A stretch of 64,000 bases of DNA, from positions 62,001 to 126,000 of the forward strand of contig JAJEKV010000091.1 in the NCBI GenBank assembly GCA_021234155.1, in the 5' to 3' direction. Below, piece by piece: positions 52,644-63,022 of this stretch; positions within the stretch are counted from its first letter, which is position 1, and every line of letters starts with the position of its first letter. Under the pieces are notes generated by a model. It had not been told where the DNA came from. It saw nothing but the letters and a program-made list of their open reading frames with translations, and made no database searches. A program made the position numbers and the translations under genes. The DNA is from Isoetes taiwanensis. Lineage: Eukaryota > Streptophyta > Lycopodiopsida > Isoetales > Isoetaceae.

Positions 52644-53936
52644 TCACCTAAATTCCCCTCGGATCCTTCGTGCCAGCTGAAGGTCCTTGGGCATAATAGT
52701 GACCCTCTTCGCGTGTATGGCGCAAAGGTTAGCGTCGCTCAAAAGTTCAATAAGATACGCCTCGGCAGCTTCCTGTAAGGCAAGGATCGCAAAAGCTTGA
52801 AACCTTAGGTCGGTCTTGAAGTCCTGAGCAATCTCCCGTACAAGGCGCTGGAAGGGAAGCCGGCGGATCAATGGCTCGGTAGTCTTCTGATACTTACGTA
52901 TCTCCCGAAGTGCTACCGTGCCCGGTCGAAACCTGTGGGGTTTCCGCGGCTTAAGGGTCGCCTTAAGCGACGGAATGGACTTGCCGCCTGTGTTAGGATG
53001 CCTTGTCCGCTCAACGATGTGCTCCCGTCTCTGAGCCGATGTCTTCTTGGCGATTGTTGCATCCTGCTGCAGTCGGGTCTTATAGTGCACCCCACTCTTA
53101 ATAGGCCGGGACTTTGTTCTCTTTAGTCTCCGATTACCTTGCCCGCTCGGCTGCTGCGGGTCTGCCGATCGGTTAACGTCGACAGGGTTTTCCTGGGGAT
53201 TAACATTCTGGACAACACCTAGGTCCTGCTGGTGATCTTGCTGGCCCCCCTCTTGATTCTCGCTCTGCTGGCTATGAAGGTCCTCCCCTTCCTCTTGGAG
53301 CCGCTCTCTCTCTTCATCCCTGGCCTCCTTGTCCAGACGCATTTGTATGCGCCGAGCAATCTCAGTGTGGTACCTGTCTGGCCGTGCTCGCATGTCCTCC
53401 TGCACGGATTCCAGGTGGCCTTGACTAAACCTTGGCGGGACATTCTCAAAGATAAAGCTGTTAAGGTCTTCATTCCAAGAGAAGGTAGGAAGATTAAAGT
53501 ATTCCCGGTACGTAAGTATACGACCTTTCCCCAAGTAATAAAAACGTTCCATTCTTATGTCTGGTGGAGCACTGGCTATCTGGTGTAAGTCTTCCACTCT
53601 CGCAAGATGCATGATCCTCTGGGCTTCATTCCGACTAAGCTCTGCAGGGTCGTCATCTGGTCCTGGCGAGGGATAAAACTTAACCACAGCCCATGCATGG
53701 TCCGGCTGCTCCACGAGAGTGTAATCCTGACCGGCTTCATTCAACTTGAGGAGGAAGCGCTCGTTGAAGTGGAAGATAGGGTAGGGGACTCGTCGGCCCT
53801 CGACAAAGTGCTTGACAAAAAGGTTAAGAATGGTATCTATCATAGGGTCTTCCTCAGCAAGATGCTCGACTAGGGCGGCAAATAACTGGAACACGCTCAA
53901 CTTCTTCAAATCCACGGTTAGCTTGAAGCGCGGCAT
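52644..53936 (-). CDS. Outer element ORF A: unknown domain fused to histone H3 core
   Basis: 430 residues from the ATG at 53936 ([18 protein letters not shown]). Residue numbers follow the longer open frame, which has 8 residues before this ATG. Residues 9-205 form an unknown, probably folded domain ([39 protein letters not shown]). Residues 205-230 are charged helix, 231-315 a Gln/Asn-rich then basic linker. Residues 340-438 are histone H3 from the alpha-N helix to the end: [78 protein letters not shown] and stop. Loop 1 has the canonical H3 length, so it is not CENH3. The H3 core is nearly unchanged while the tail is degenerate ([10 protein letters not shown] at 318-327, no ARKS motifs). 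It lies 0.7 kb downstream of the primer site as the first ORF of the element. Confidence 0.93.
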   Translation of the reverse strand: MPRFKLTVDLKKLSVFQLFAALVEHLAEEDPMIDTILNLFVKHFVEGRRVPYPIFHFNERFLLKLNEAGQDYTLVEQPDHAWAVVKFYPSPGPDDDPAELSRNEAQRIMHLARVEDLHQIASAPPDIRMERFYYLGKGRILTYREYFNLPTFSWNEDLNSFIFENVPPRFSQGHLESVQEDMRARPDRYHTEIARRIQMRLDKEARDEERERLQEEGEDLHSQQSENQEGGQQDHQQDLGVVQNVNPQENPVDVNRSADPQQPSGQGNRRLKRTKSRPIKSGVHYKTRLQQDATIAKKTSAQRREHIVERTRHPNTGGKSIPSLKATLKPRKPHRFRPGTVALREIRKYQKTTEPLIRRLPFQRLVREIAQDFKTDLRFQAFAILALQEAAEAYLIELLSDANLCAIHAKRVTIMPKDLQLARRIRGEFR

Positions 53937-54222
53937 GGCTATACTAACAAAGAACAGCAAGGAAGGAGGAAGGTGAGGCGCTCAAGCAAGACGGGTCGGC
54001 GCTAAGAAGTAAGTAAGGCCTCCTAGGTGTAGGGCAGCTGCGAGGAAGGCGTGGAGGTCAGCTATGGCGAGTTTGGAGCTTAAGTCCGGCGGCTATGGCG
54101 GAAAAGGGTGCTCAGAGAAAGCACACACCCAAAAATATAGTTCAAAATTCAAATTTCAACTTTTAACTTTTTATAAAAATTTTCAAAAAAATATTAATTT
54201 TTTTATAAAAATTTTTAAACAG

Positions 54223-54242
54223 GCGCGTATAAAAATACGCGC
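54223..54242 (-). promoter_or_regulatory. Leader hairpin of the outer element
   Basis: GCGCGTAT-AAAA-ATACGCGC, a perfect 8-bp stem with a 4-nt loop, in an AT-rich leader between the primer site and ORF A. A candidate packaging or dimerisation structure by position only. Confidence 0.6.
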
Positions 54243-54630
54243 GACCGTATGGGGCGCTGCGTTGCTTATACGCGTTTTATTTCTAAAAAGAAACACCTCT
54301 GAGTAAGGCAGCGCCCCTTTCCATTTTTCGGCAGCCTGTTGTCCTTTTAACCTCGGGAGACGTGCCCCCTAGGGTATTTGAGAGGTGCCCGATCCATTGG
54401 AGCCGTTTTCGCCTTCATCCGAGCTACCTACAAAAAGTTATAGCTCTTCGAAACTCGGGTCTTCCAGTCGGCCCAGACTTCTTAAGGAATTACAGTCTAT
54501 TACATTAACCTAGCACTAAATCAAACATCAAAGACTTAAACAATCACTCTTGCTTAACTCTCTCTCCTAACTGCCGAACTAGCGAGTTAGGGTTTAGTCA
54601 GTGCTATGATTTCGAGTATCCGAAATCACG

Positions 54631-54642
54631 GCTCTGATACCA
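54631..54642 (-). promoter_or_regulatory. Primer-binding site, initiator-Met tRNA
   Basis: TGGTATCAGAGC on the minus strand, 3 nt inside the 5' LTR, complementary to the 3' end of plant initiator tRNA-Met. This is the classic primer site of many plant LTR elements. Confidence 0.93.
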
Positions 54643-54645
54643 CCG

Positions 54646-56272
54646 CGTGGACGCTCCCAAACATATCGACCCTACCGGTATACATACGGGGACTTCCCCT
54701 CCCATGGCAACCAACTTGCCATAAGCGGGAACCCTCCGCCTAACTTTCGGGCCGTCTATAATAAGACGCTCAAGTGAAGGACACAGAGGGTCATTCGCCC
54801 ACGCCTTCAATGGCGCCCACGTCATGGAAGCGTGAATACAAGGGTTAGCACACAGCATAAATTATATATAAATAACCACCACGAAGGGTGGCACATCCAT
54901 CCAAATACCAACGGCAAAGAATATGCATCTAAACCTAAGAAAACACCCTAAATCCAAGGTTCTACCCGGTTCCGACTCTGTGAGGGTAACCGACGGCTTG
55001 GCCTCAAGAGATCAGCAGATGAGGTATAACCCGGCGCTATCGGCATAGAACATCGGCTAGGGTGGTCCACTCCATCCGCCCCTCCCGTGCACACTTTGAA
55101 GATGGGTCAATTCACGCTTATGGCTTCGCTATAGCCTTGGGAAGGAGACGCAGCTCGAGGCATCACCGGCCGAGCCTACTCTGGGGTTCATGAAGCCCCA
55201 ACCGATGAGGCAGGTCAGGGAGGCGTCCCCTTCCAGAATCACAGTGGTTCCATGGGTGAGCTAGAGAATACGTGCCGCATCAGCGACCCCCGCATCCGTA
55301 CCCGACTTACTCACCCTAAATCTACTCAAAGTGCAAGGTGCCCCATACGGGTCACACCTCTACACCCAGGGAGTGTCAGACCCATACCCGGCCCTCTACG
55401 TGACCGGCTATCAGGCCTAGCTCACTGTAGGAGTCTCAGGAGCCTTTTATGTTCGTGCAAGACCCCACCCCCACTTCACCACTGTGTTCCTTGTCTGGTG
55501 CTAAGCCAGTACCATAGCATCTATGACCCGGTGGGCTCTTGTGCACAGGCCGCAATTAACGGGATAATACAGGGCTCTATCTAGGAGCATACTACAATAA
55601 ATGGCTCAGAGGTCTCTACCCCCCTTAATTCCCCCATTTCCAGAGTAATATTAGGCCAAGAACCATCAATCCATCCTTTACGAGCAAAACCAGATTCAGA
55701 ATATAAAGAGAATTTACCTTTACAATCAAGGGTTAGTTCCTACGAGTAAAACACAGAGAGAACAGACCAACAACCCAAACAGGTGCCCAACAGGGGCGCT
55801 ATCCTAGAATTCACAACTACTCTAGCCACCCACCTGTGTTTCTACTGGACCCGTTGTCATTGGGGATTTCCATCTTCTTGGTCTTGGTGTTCAGCTCGAC
55901 ACAGAAGGGTGGCGTCCAACTGCTCAAGGTGGCGCTCAGCTCTGGTCACAAGGGTGGCGCTCCACTGTTCAAGGTGAGTTGTGGCTGATATGGGGGTGGT
56001 GATCCACCCTATTGATCCCAATTAGCATTACCATGTTAGCCAATCGAGGGTGGCCACGTGGCGCCTTCCCAAGCCATAATTAACTTAATTATGGCTTTTA
56101 AATATTAGTTCCTTAGTTATAGGTTATTATCCTTAATAGTTAAATTAGCATAGCTAATTTAATCTCTTTTAGGTCAACCCCCTAGGTTACCATACCCCAT
56201 GGTGGCGTATCTATACTAGGTGACGTGTCAATATATTTATACGTATACCGTATAAATACTTGGAACGTCACA
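54646..56272 (-). repeat. Outer element 5' LTR
   Basis: Copy of 32004-33601. The outer end CGTCACA is intact; the inner end TGTGACG is altered to CGTGGACG. It holds about 20 bp more than the 3' LTR near 54838 (ACAAGGGTTAGCACACAGC). Confidence 0.92.
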
Positions 56273-56277
56273 ATGCT
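56273..56277. repeat. Target-site duplication ATGCT (right)
   Basis: Exact partner of 31999-32003. Confidence 0.9.
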
Positions 56278-56980
56278 GGAGGAGTTGGAGCACCTGGAGA
56301 ATCCGGCCCTCCCCATATCAGCTGCCATTGCCCCCTGTCCCCTATCCCTCTACTAGGGCATTTCTTTAGGGCAAATCGAACTTGCAAATTGTCCGCTTCA
56401 GGGCACTCTTCACCTTCACCACCAAGCCGACTTCAGAGCATTTGTCACCTACAAATGAGAGCTTTCAGCTTAGGCTACGATTTGGGGCCAAAAAAGAAGG
56501 ATCCTGCGTAGCCCTAGTCACTGGAAACGTTGTGCGGCCATTCTGAATAAGGATTTGGAAAAGAAAGACGGTTTTGGTTCCGTAGCCTATACAAAACCAA
56601 AACCAAAACCAAAAGAAGCGACGATTTTACAAATTTTCTTCAAATTCTCGCGGTAGGTTACAAATATAGGTAGGCATGGGAAGATTGCCTCTGACATCGT
56701 GTCTGCCAAGTATACATTTCCTATAATTTCTTCATCGCTTTTCATTTTAAGTACCTCTTAAAAAAACCACAAAGACAACCTCTTGAAATAGAAATATGGC
56801 CTTATTATCACTTAAGCAGCTCAAACACGGCTAAATATATGAATTTAGATACAATACCATACGGAATCATAGTTCCAATCCCTGCGAGAAAAAATATTCA
56901 AGCTGGCTTATATTTATGTTTATGGAATGTTTTCATCTTTTTTGTGGACCATTGATCTGTAGAATATTCTCAGATTAAGA
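56278..56980. other. Right flank of the outer element insertion
   Basis: Joining across one ATGCT leaves a minus-strand frame open from about 56445 through the junction into 32003-31935 (SRLGGEGEECPEADNL to LTRAQMLEQYLADLG), so this is probably the target sequence of the LINE-containing locus. No endonuclease motifs recognised. Confidence 0.4.
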
Positions 56981-57358
56981 GCCTTCAATTTTTTCTATGT
57001 GAACCCCATGAAAGTTTCAATGGCCCACCTGAAATTAACTAAAACCAGTGGTCACAAACATGTGTCACGTTATTGTCATAAAATATCTATAATCCAAAGC
57101 TTTGAAGCACAATTTATTGCCACATGATAGCAAAGGATGAGAAGAAAAATATTCAAGCTTGCTATGGCTATGCCGTGAAATCTGCACTGCAGCCATAAAC
57201 ATTTTCTCCCATCAAAAGCCTTTAATTTTTTCTACGTGAACCCCATGAAAGTTTCAATGGTCCACCTAAAATTAACTAAAACCAGTGGTCACAAACATGT
57301 GTCACGTTATTGTCATAAAATATCTACAACCCAAAGCTTTGAAGCACAATTTATTGCC
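56981..57358. repeat. Direct duplication, two 141-bp copies
   Basis: 56981-57121 and 57218-57358 match nearly throughout (CCATGAAAGTTTCAATGG, ACCAGTGGTCACAAACATG), separated by 96 bp. Confidence 0.88.
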
Positions 57359-57606
57359 TGCTGCCATGCTATATGGCAGCATAGAAGAGCAAGACACATT
57401 CTGATATTTTCATGCTCACACTTTGATTTGAACACAGATATGCAAGCACAATTCATTGAAGGAAAATGCATCTTTGCACATTGTGAAGAGAAGACTTGAA
57501 GACCAAGGTGAGGACATTCAACAAAAATCAGCCAAGCATGCTAAGGAAGGTGATTCAAGCAACACAATTTTGAAGAATTGAAGACCCCTAGAAGTGTTCT
57601 TGGTAT

Positions 57607-58010
57607 GTGATGTTTCAATTTGCTTTTCAGTGTGTCTCTCACTAGCCAGGAGATCCTACTTGCACTTTATCCCCCTGTTTGGCCTAACTTGCGTAACTAG
57701 TTGGATTTTGTGGTCTATCTGGCAGAGGCGACGTTTGTGTATTTTCCAAGGTGCACACATCTCTGATCAACAGCTTCTCCGTTGTGCTCAGCAGAAGATC
57801 ACTAAAGCTTATCGTTGCTCATCTCTAGCTGATGATAAAAAAGAGATAATTTGGCAGACGTATTTACGGTGTTCTTCTTATGCATAGACGGGTGTTTTTG
57901 CCTAGTTGGGTCAGCCTATCCACTAGGGTTTTATTCCTGTCTGTGCATTGTGTATTGTGCCTTTGTTCTTGTCAATAAAAAGAGCCTCAACGTCCTTCAA
58001 AAAAAAAAAA
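57607..58010 (+). mobile_element. 5'-truncated plant L1-type LINE tail
   Basis: The 97-residue frame at 57594-57887 ends with the LINE C-terminal pattern WILWSIWQRRRLCIFQG, HISDQQLLRCAQQ, followed by a 3' UTR with AATAAA (57974) and A12 at 57999-58010. GTTCTTGGTAT at 57596-57606 and GTTCTTGGCAT at 58016-58026 are a plausible target duplication, giving an insert of about 400 bp. The cysteine/tryptophan C-terminal domain is typical of plant L1 elements. Confidence 0.7.
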
Positions 58011-58026
58011 TTTGAGTTCTTGGCAT

Positions 58027-59104
58027 AACTACATCTGTGTGGGGCGGTGGAGGTACCGAGGCCCACATGGATATAGCACGTAAATTATTGATAATATTGA
58101 TTTTGTTATTCATTTTATACCTTGGTCCTCCTTTGCGAATCTGGCCTGTGGGATATTTCGAACTGTTTTGCCAAGAACCCTAATCTTTAGAAATGCCAAG
58201 ATCCGGCAAATCTACTTGGATTAACTACCCAATCATGACCCTAAGACGTCGAATCAGCCTGTATTACATCAAGAATTCATCGAATAAACTAAAAAAGAAA
58301 AGTCTAGCTCGGATTTGCCAAGAACAGTACTGAACATGGGATTTGTTTCAAGCTTGGATTAGCCTTCCATATGCCACATTTTGCATGAATTACTGATGAT
58401 TTTTGAGAATTACATGACTGTATACCTTATTTGATCCTGTGCCCAAGACTTAGAGCTTGGGATCTTTATTTGCTTGCTGTGTGACTCTGAATTGAATGAA
58501 AATTCGATCCTTGGTGTAACATTGATGAATGATTTCCGTTGACTCTGAGCTTAGCATCATGAACATATGACATTAGACCCTTGCATTTAGGCACGAAAAA
58601 ATTGCTAAGAAATTGATAAATGTAAGCATATATAGCATAGGTTGATGATATTCTAAATGCCTGCATAGTCATCTGATAGAAGTTTGCAGATCGCATAGCC
58701 AGATCATTAATCTGTTCTCACTAGTCCATATTTGCACCTTCCTTGTGTAGGTTGCACTCTTACACCTGTGTAGACACTGATAGCATTGATATTTACTCAA
58801 AAAATATAAAAAAGAACATTCAAGCATCAAGAGATTCAAGATTTGCCTACTGTTCATAGTTTGTGACAGTCTGTCGAACCTAAAATCAGGTTTCCAGAAA
58901 TTTTTTACATCTTTCTGCAAGAAGCATGCTTGACCATTGTGTGCAAACATACTAGAGAGGGATTCAAGCATCAAATCTAGAAAAGGAGCTGCCTTTATCG
59001 AGTTAGAAAATCTCACTCTCTGCCAGGGTTGTTGACCAAATTTTGACCTGGCCAGGAATGCATTTTTGAGTGATTTGCTCTGATCAAAGTCTGACTGACT
59101 TTAT
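58027..59104 (+). repeat. Diverged LTR-like sequence
   Basis: Shares an order of motifs with 61529-62800: GGGGC-rich start, GCACGTAAA, GCCTGTGGGATAT, GAACCCTAA, ATCCGGCAAAT, and farther on a TTGACC-rich part. Likely an old relative of the LTR and leader upstream of the gag at 63023. Termini not resolved. Confidence 0.4.
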
Positions 59105-60600
59105 TGTGACGTTCCAGCACAGTATACGGTCCTAGGACGTATACTGTACTGCCTCGTCACGCGTACACGCCATCCCGATCGACGTGTACGCCGACGTGTA
59201 GCTAAGCAAGTAGCACCCTAGGGGGCAACTTGCAAGGGTGTACACATTTATTCATGTGTACACTTTAACCCACTTAATTAATATAGGCAAGTGGGCCACA
59301 CCCATTTGTCCCACATGCCCAAGGGCTAATAGAAGCCCTAGCCCTAACCCTTAATCTATATAAGGTATATGAAACCTTAACTTTCCATTTTCGTCCACAA
59401 CCGTCTAAAACTCCGCTTTGTTTGCTCCAAGAGCCAATCTTGACTCCCGAAATCTGTCTGAGCGGTCTAGCTCATCAGCTTCCCCTTCTAGTTTCATCTT
59501 CGAGCAGTTCTGCAGCATGGACGTGTTTAGACCAGGAGGAGCAAGCCAGGGATCAGGTATTTTGCCAATTCAATAGTCTAAACCGCCTCCCAGACATAGA
59601 GTAAGTAGGTTGAGCCTATTGATTTGCCCATAGCAGCCATCTAGACCTCTAGATACCAAGCCATAACTAAAGAACCTAACTCTGTGATTTAGATTAAATC
59701 TTATTCTTTAGTTCTTCTGTGATATGTATGTGATGATGGTCTCTGTGGAATCATTGTATTGGGAAGGGGGGTAGAGGCCTTAAAAGCCTAGTAGTTGATG
59801 CTCCTAGCTAACCCTCTTTAATGCACTATTAAATTCGGCCTGTGTACAAGAACCAAGCCTGGTTGTGGGTGGAGGGACTAGACTGGCTTATAAGGAGGTT
59901 CATGTCCTGACTCATGATCACATCCTCTGGTAGTAAAGCCCATCGGGGACTATAGTGCACTAGACCTAATGCTCTGCCATTGCGTAAGGGCTTTGCATGG
60001 GTTCGACACTCTTGGGGTGGTGTACACCTTCCATGGAGTTCAGTCGAGTACGGGCAGTGGCCCTCTAGTCACCTTGAGTTAGCATGCCAGCCTCTGGTGG
60101 GAGCAATCCCTACCTGCCCCATTGGAACTGGGGAGATGCAACCCAGGAGTAGCCCCTTTGGCTATGCATCCGGCGGGCTACAGTCAGGTCCCAACACTTT
60201 TCAACCTACTCTGCAAAGTGTGCACAGGAGGGGCGGATGGAGTGGACTACCCCAAACCATGTTCTATTGCCAGCCAAATCCATTGCCATGAATTCTGTCT
60301 GCAACGACTTCTGGAGGCCCAAGCCGTCAGTCATCCCTCTCGAGTCGGAGCCATGGGTAGATTCTCCATATGTGATGTGCTGATCTTTGTCTATGCAGAT
60401 ATGTGGTGAGCCATCCTTCGTGATGGTCATGTAATATCGATGTACGTATACTGACATGTATGTTTACGCTTCCGCAGCTAGGTAGGCCCTGAGGGAGACA
60501 TGGTAGAATGACTGTTGCCCATTTCTGGCAACATGGACTAGCATCTATTATCAAAAACTTTGTTTCATCCATATTTCCTCTAAGGAAAAGTTTCAGGCTA
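59105..60600 (+). repeat. LTR-like sequence related to the outer element
   Basis: Starts TGTGACGTTCC, identical to the outer LTR start but on the plus strand, and has the same layout of an early palindrome (CAGTATACGGTCCTAGGACG, 59119 onward), then CCTAGGGGG. A second inverted pair, GCGTACACG/CGTGTACGC, lies at about 59161-59191. CTATATAAGG at 59357 is a TATA-box candidate. The 3' end and any internal region are not identified. Confidence 0.45.
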
Positions 60601-61528
60601 TTGTGATCCCATTAGAGTTTGGAAGACATTTGACCAAGTTTGGAAGGCATTGGGGATCTCCTTTTATAGCCTAATCTTTTCCTTGAGGTAAAATACCTTT
60701 TAGACACATTCCCATTTGTTTAAAATTTCCCTTGATTTGAAGACCAGGCAAAGGCTATAGCAAGATTATCAAGGAAGCACAAGATGTTTTACCAAAGCTC
60801 AACCTTATGAAGCTTGCTTGAGTTTCATTAGTAGTTTGAAGTCACACATATAAGGATGCCATCTTGGAAGTGAAACATGCTCTTATTCTAGCCTTGAAGT
60901 TTGGAAGACCCTTATAGAAGTTTGGAAGACCCTTAGGCTTTGAGCAAATGTATCTTCACCATGAGGTATGATTTGAGCATTAGAGACAATCTGAGATGAA
61001 ATCAAGTGCTACAGAGGTACCCATCTTGTCTTCATTCCATATCCACCTTTTTATGTCATATGAACCTTTTATAACCTTTCTCTCACCATGTTTTTCACTT
61101 TTGAGACCTTTTCCCATCATTTCACTACCCATTTTTTATTGATCCTACCTTCAATTGAGAATTGCCCCCTAATGATCTTGAAAAACTTCAAAGGCAAGAA
61201 AACTCTTTTCTTTCTCATTTCATCTTCCTAAACCCTAGTATAGCCTATTTACACCCTTTTCCCATCTTTTTCCCATGACTTTTTCACCATACCTATGTTG
61301 CAATATTCATTGACCATGGGTCAAAATGGACAAAAATTTAAATGTTTCAGGTTTGACCTCGAAAACCTTCTAGATGGAAAGCTTGGCAAAAAAGAGCTAA
61401 CATGGCCTTTTAAATTTGAAAAAACCCTTGGGAAGGCCTTCAAAATTGGATTCTTGGGATGCGTGCAAAAAAAAAATAAAAACCTATTCTAGCCTATCTA
61501 CCCTATCTATTTCTCAAGATAGTTCGTG
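60601..61528. other. Unclassified, with a short tandem duplication
   Basis: GAAGTTTGGAAGACCCTTA is repeated at about 60896 and 60917, and similar AGTTTGGAAGACATTTGACC at 60618. No coding region. Confidence 0.4.
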
Positions 61529-63022
61529 TCACCCCCAATTTTTCCACGTGGGGCAGGGTGGGGGCCGTGACACGGGCTGGGTGTCCCCTCTGCGTGGCAC
61601 GTAAACTTAATAGTGGGGTCAACACTATTCCTTATATACAGAAGCTGCCAGACTCGTTTGTGCCTGTGGGATATATCACCCTTAAGAATTTTTGATGAAC
61701 CCTAAGAAATAGGGGAACCTGCTAAATCCGGCCAATTCGTGCCTAAATTTGATTGAATCCCGCCAATTTTCCCCCGAGATCAACTCCTGAACCTTTTCCG
61801 AGACCTTGGGGACCCTCTGTGGCATTTGATCCGTGAGAAATTGCTCAAATTAGGCCTAAAATCACTCGGCCGAGCTAGTTTTGTGAGAGGAACAGTTCTT
61901 AAACCAGCATTACAGATCAAATCGACACGCCCCTCAGAGATATACCTCTGTGATTTTGGCGCACTGAATATTTTGATATCATTTTTTGCTCGCTTCGCCA
62001 GATTCCAGCTCTACTTCGTTCGAGATTGAAGTCCCGGCCGTTGTGACTGCTCAAAGATCGAAGCACCTCGATTGCAAACTTAAATAATCATTCCATATTA
62101 CTTCATTGGTATTTTTGAAGCACTCGAAAGACTCATACAGTCTTGGAATTGCTCTCAAGCATTATTACTCAAGCATTATTATTTTCGAAACTTTGGTAAT
62201 ACCCTGTTGACATTATCAAACTTTCTGTACCACATTGCTATAATGCATAGTCTTTGCCTGAAAAATCGTTTTCATCATTGTACATCCATTTTTTGTAATT
62301 CTGCATTGCTCTTTTAAAAAAACACAAAACCAAAAACAAGACCAAAAACACTTACTCAGAGATTATATCCTCTTCAGATAGTTGTATTTCATCCTTATAG
62401 GAATCCTAGAAACCTATACATTCGGAGAAAACATATAAAAAGATTTCTTTTCATAACTGCATTATGAGTTTGTTCTTTTCTTGAGGTTTTGTTTACTTAC
62501 AGGAAAACTAAAACATCCTTTTGCTATTCAAACCTTTTGCACGTGATCTAGAGGCTATTTTGAAGTTGTCTGCACAGATCCCAACCCAAAATTTCCCATC
62601 AAACTCCATCTGCAAAATTTGGCTCTCTGTTTTGGCACTGGCCAACTTTTTGACCTGCCTTTGACCTCGATTTTCTTGACCCTCCCTTATTCAAATCAAG
62701 TCAAATCTTCTCCACCATTTTCCTCTGCTTGTTGACCACTTATAACACCAATCAGATCTTCAAAATCTCTCAAGGTGTGTCTGCAAGTTCAGTTTTTTTG
62801 CTCACGCAGTTTTTTTTAGGTTTCGGGGACTCTAGTGATTTTGAAAAACTAGCACTTCAAAAATGAATTTTCTGGTTTCATATGACAAGGATTGATCACC
62901 CTAAGTGATCTGGAGGTTCTAACCATTCTGTTTAAGATTCCTTTGAGGTTAGGCTAAAATTCCAGGTTTTAGGCTAACATTTTGGAGGTCCTACCGAGAT
63001 TTTCACCTGGAAGTTGAACTCC
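61529..63022 (+). other. Probable LTR and leader upstream of gag
   Basis: TGTCACCCCCAATTTTTCC at 61529 is a plausible LTR start. A run rich in AAAACC(A) lies at 62320-62350. I cannot fix the LTR end or a primer site. Short open frames here are not conserved. Confidence 0.4.

Larger units (their letters stand above)
32004..56272 (-). mobile_element. Outer Ty3/gypsy chromovirus with histone-H3 ORF (nested)
   Basis: Full-length element on the minus strand: 5' LTR at the right, 3' LTR at the left, 5-bp duplication ATGCT on both sides, primer site for initiator-Met tRNA, PPT, gag, protease, RT, RNase H, integrase and chromodomain in standard chromovirus order. It spans 24.3 kb, of which about 11.1 kb is the inner element, leaving about 13.2 kb, long for a chromovirus. 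The excess is the 1.6-kb LTRs and about 4.5 kb of extra ORFs between the primer site and gag. RT is frameshifted, but integrase and the accessory ORFs are open. Confidence 0.92.

Noticed and set aside
52644-52950. The H3 sequence as an ordinary host histone gene or processed pseudogene inserted in the element
   Set aside because: It is in the same frame as 330 upstream residues with no stop, start or poly(A) at the junction, and is bounded by the element's own ORFs; but a single-locus fusion cannot be excluded without other copies.
52644-52950. CENH3 (centromeric H3) origin
   Set aside because: Loop 1 has canonical length and sequence ([10 protein letters not shown]) and lacks the CENH3 insertion.
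62600-62660. Primer-binding site near TTTTGGCACTGGCC
   Set aside because: Does not match a plant tRNA 3' end that I can name, and the LTR end is not defined.
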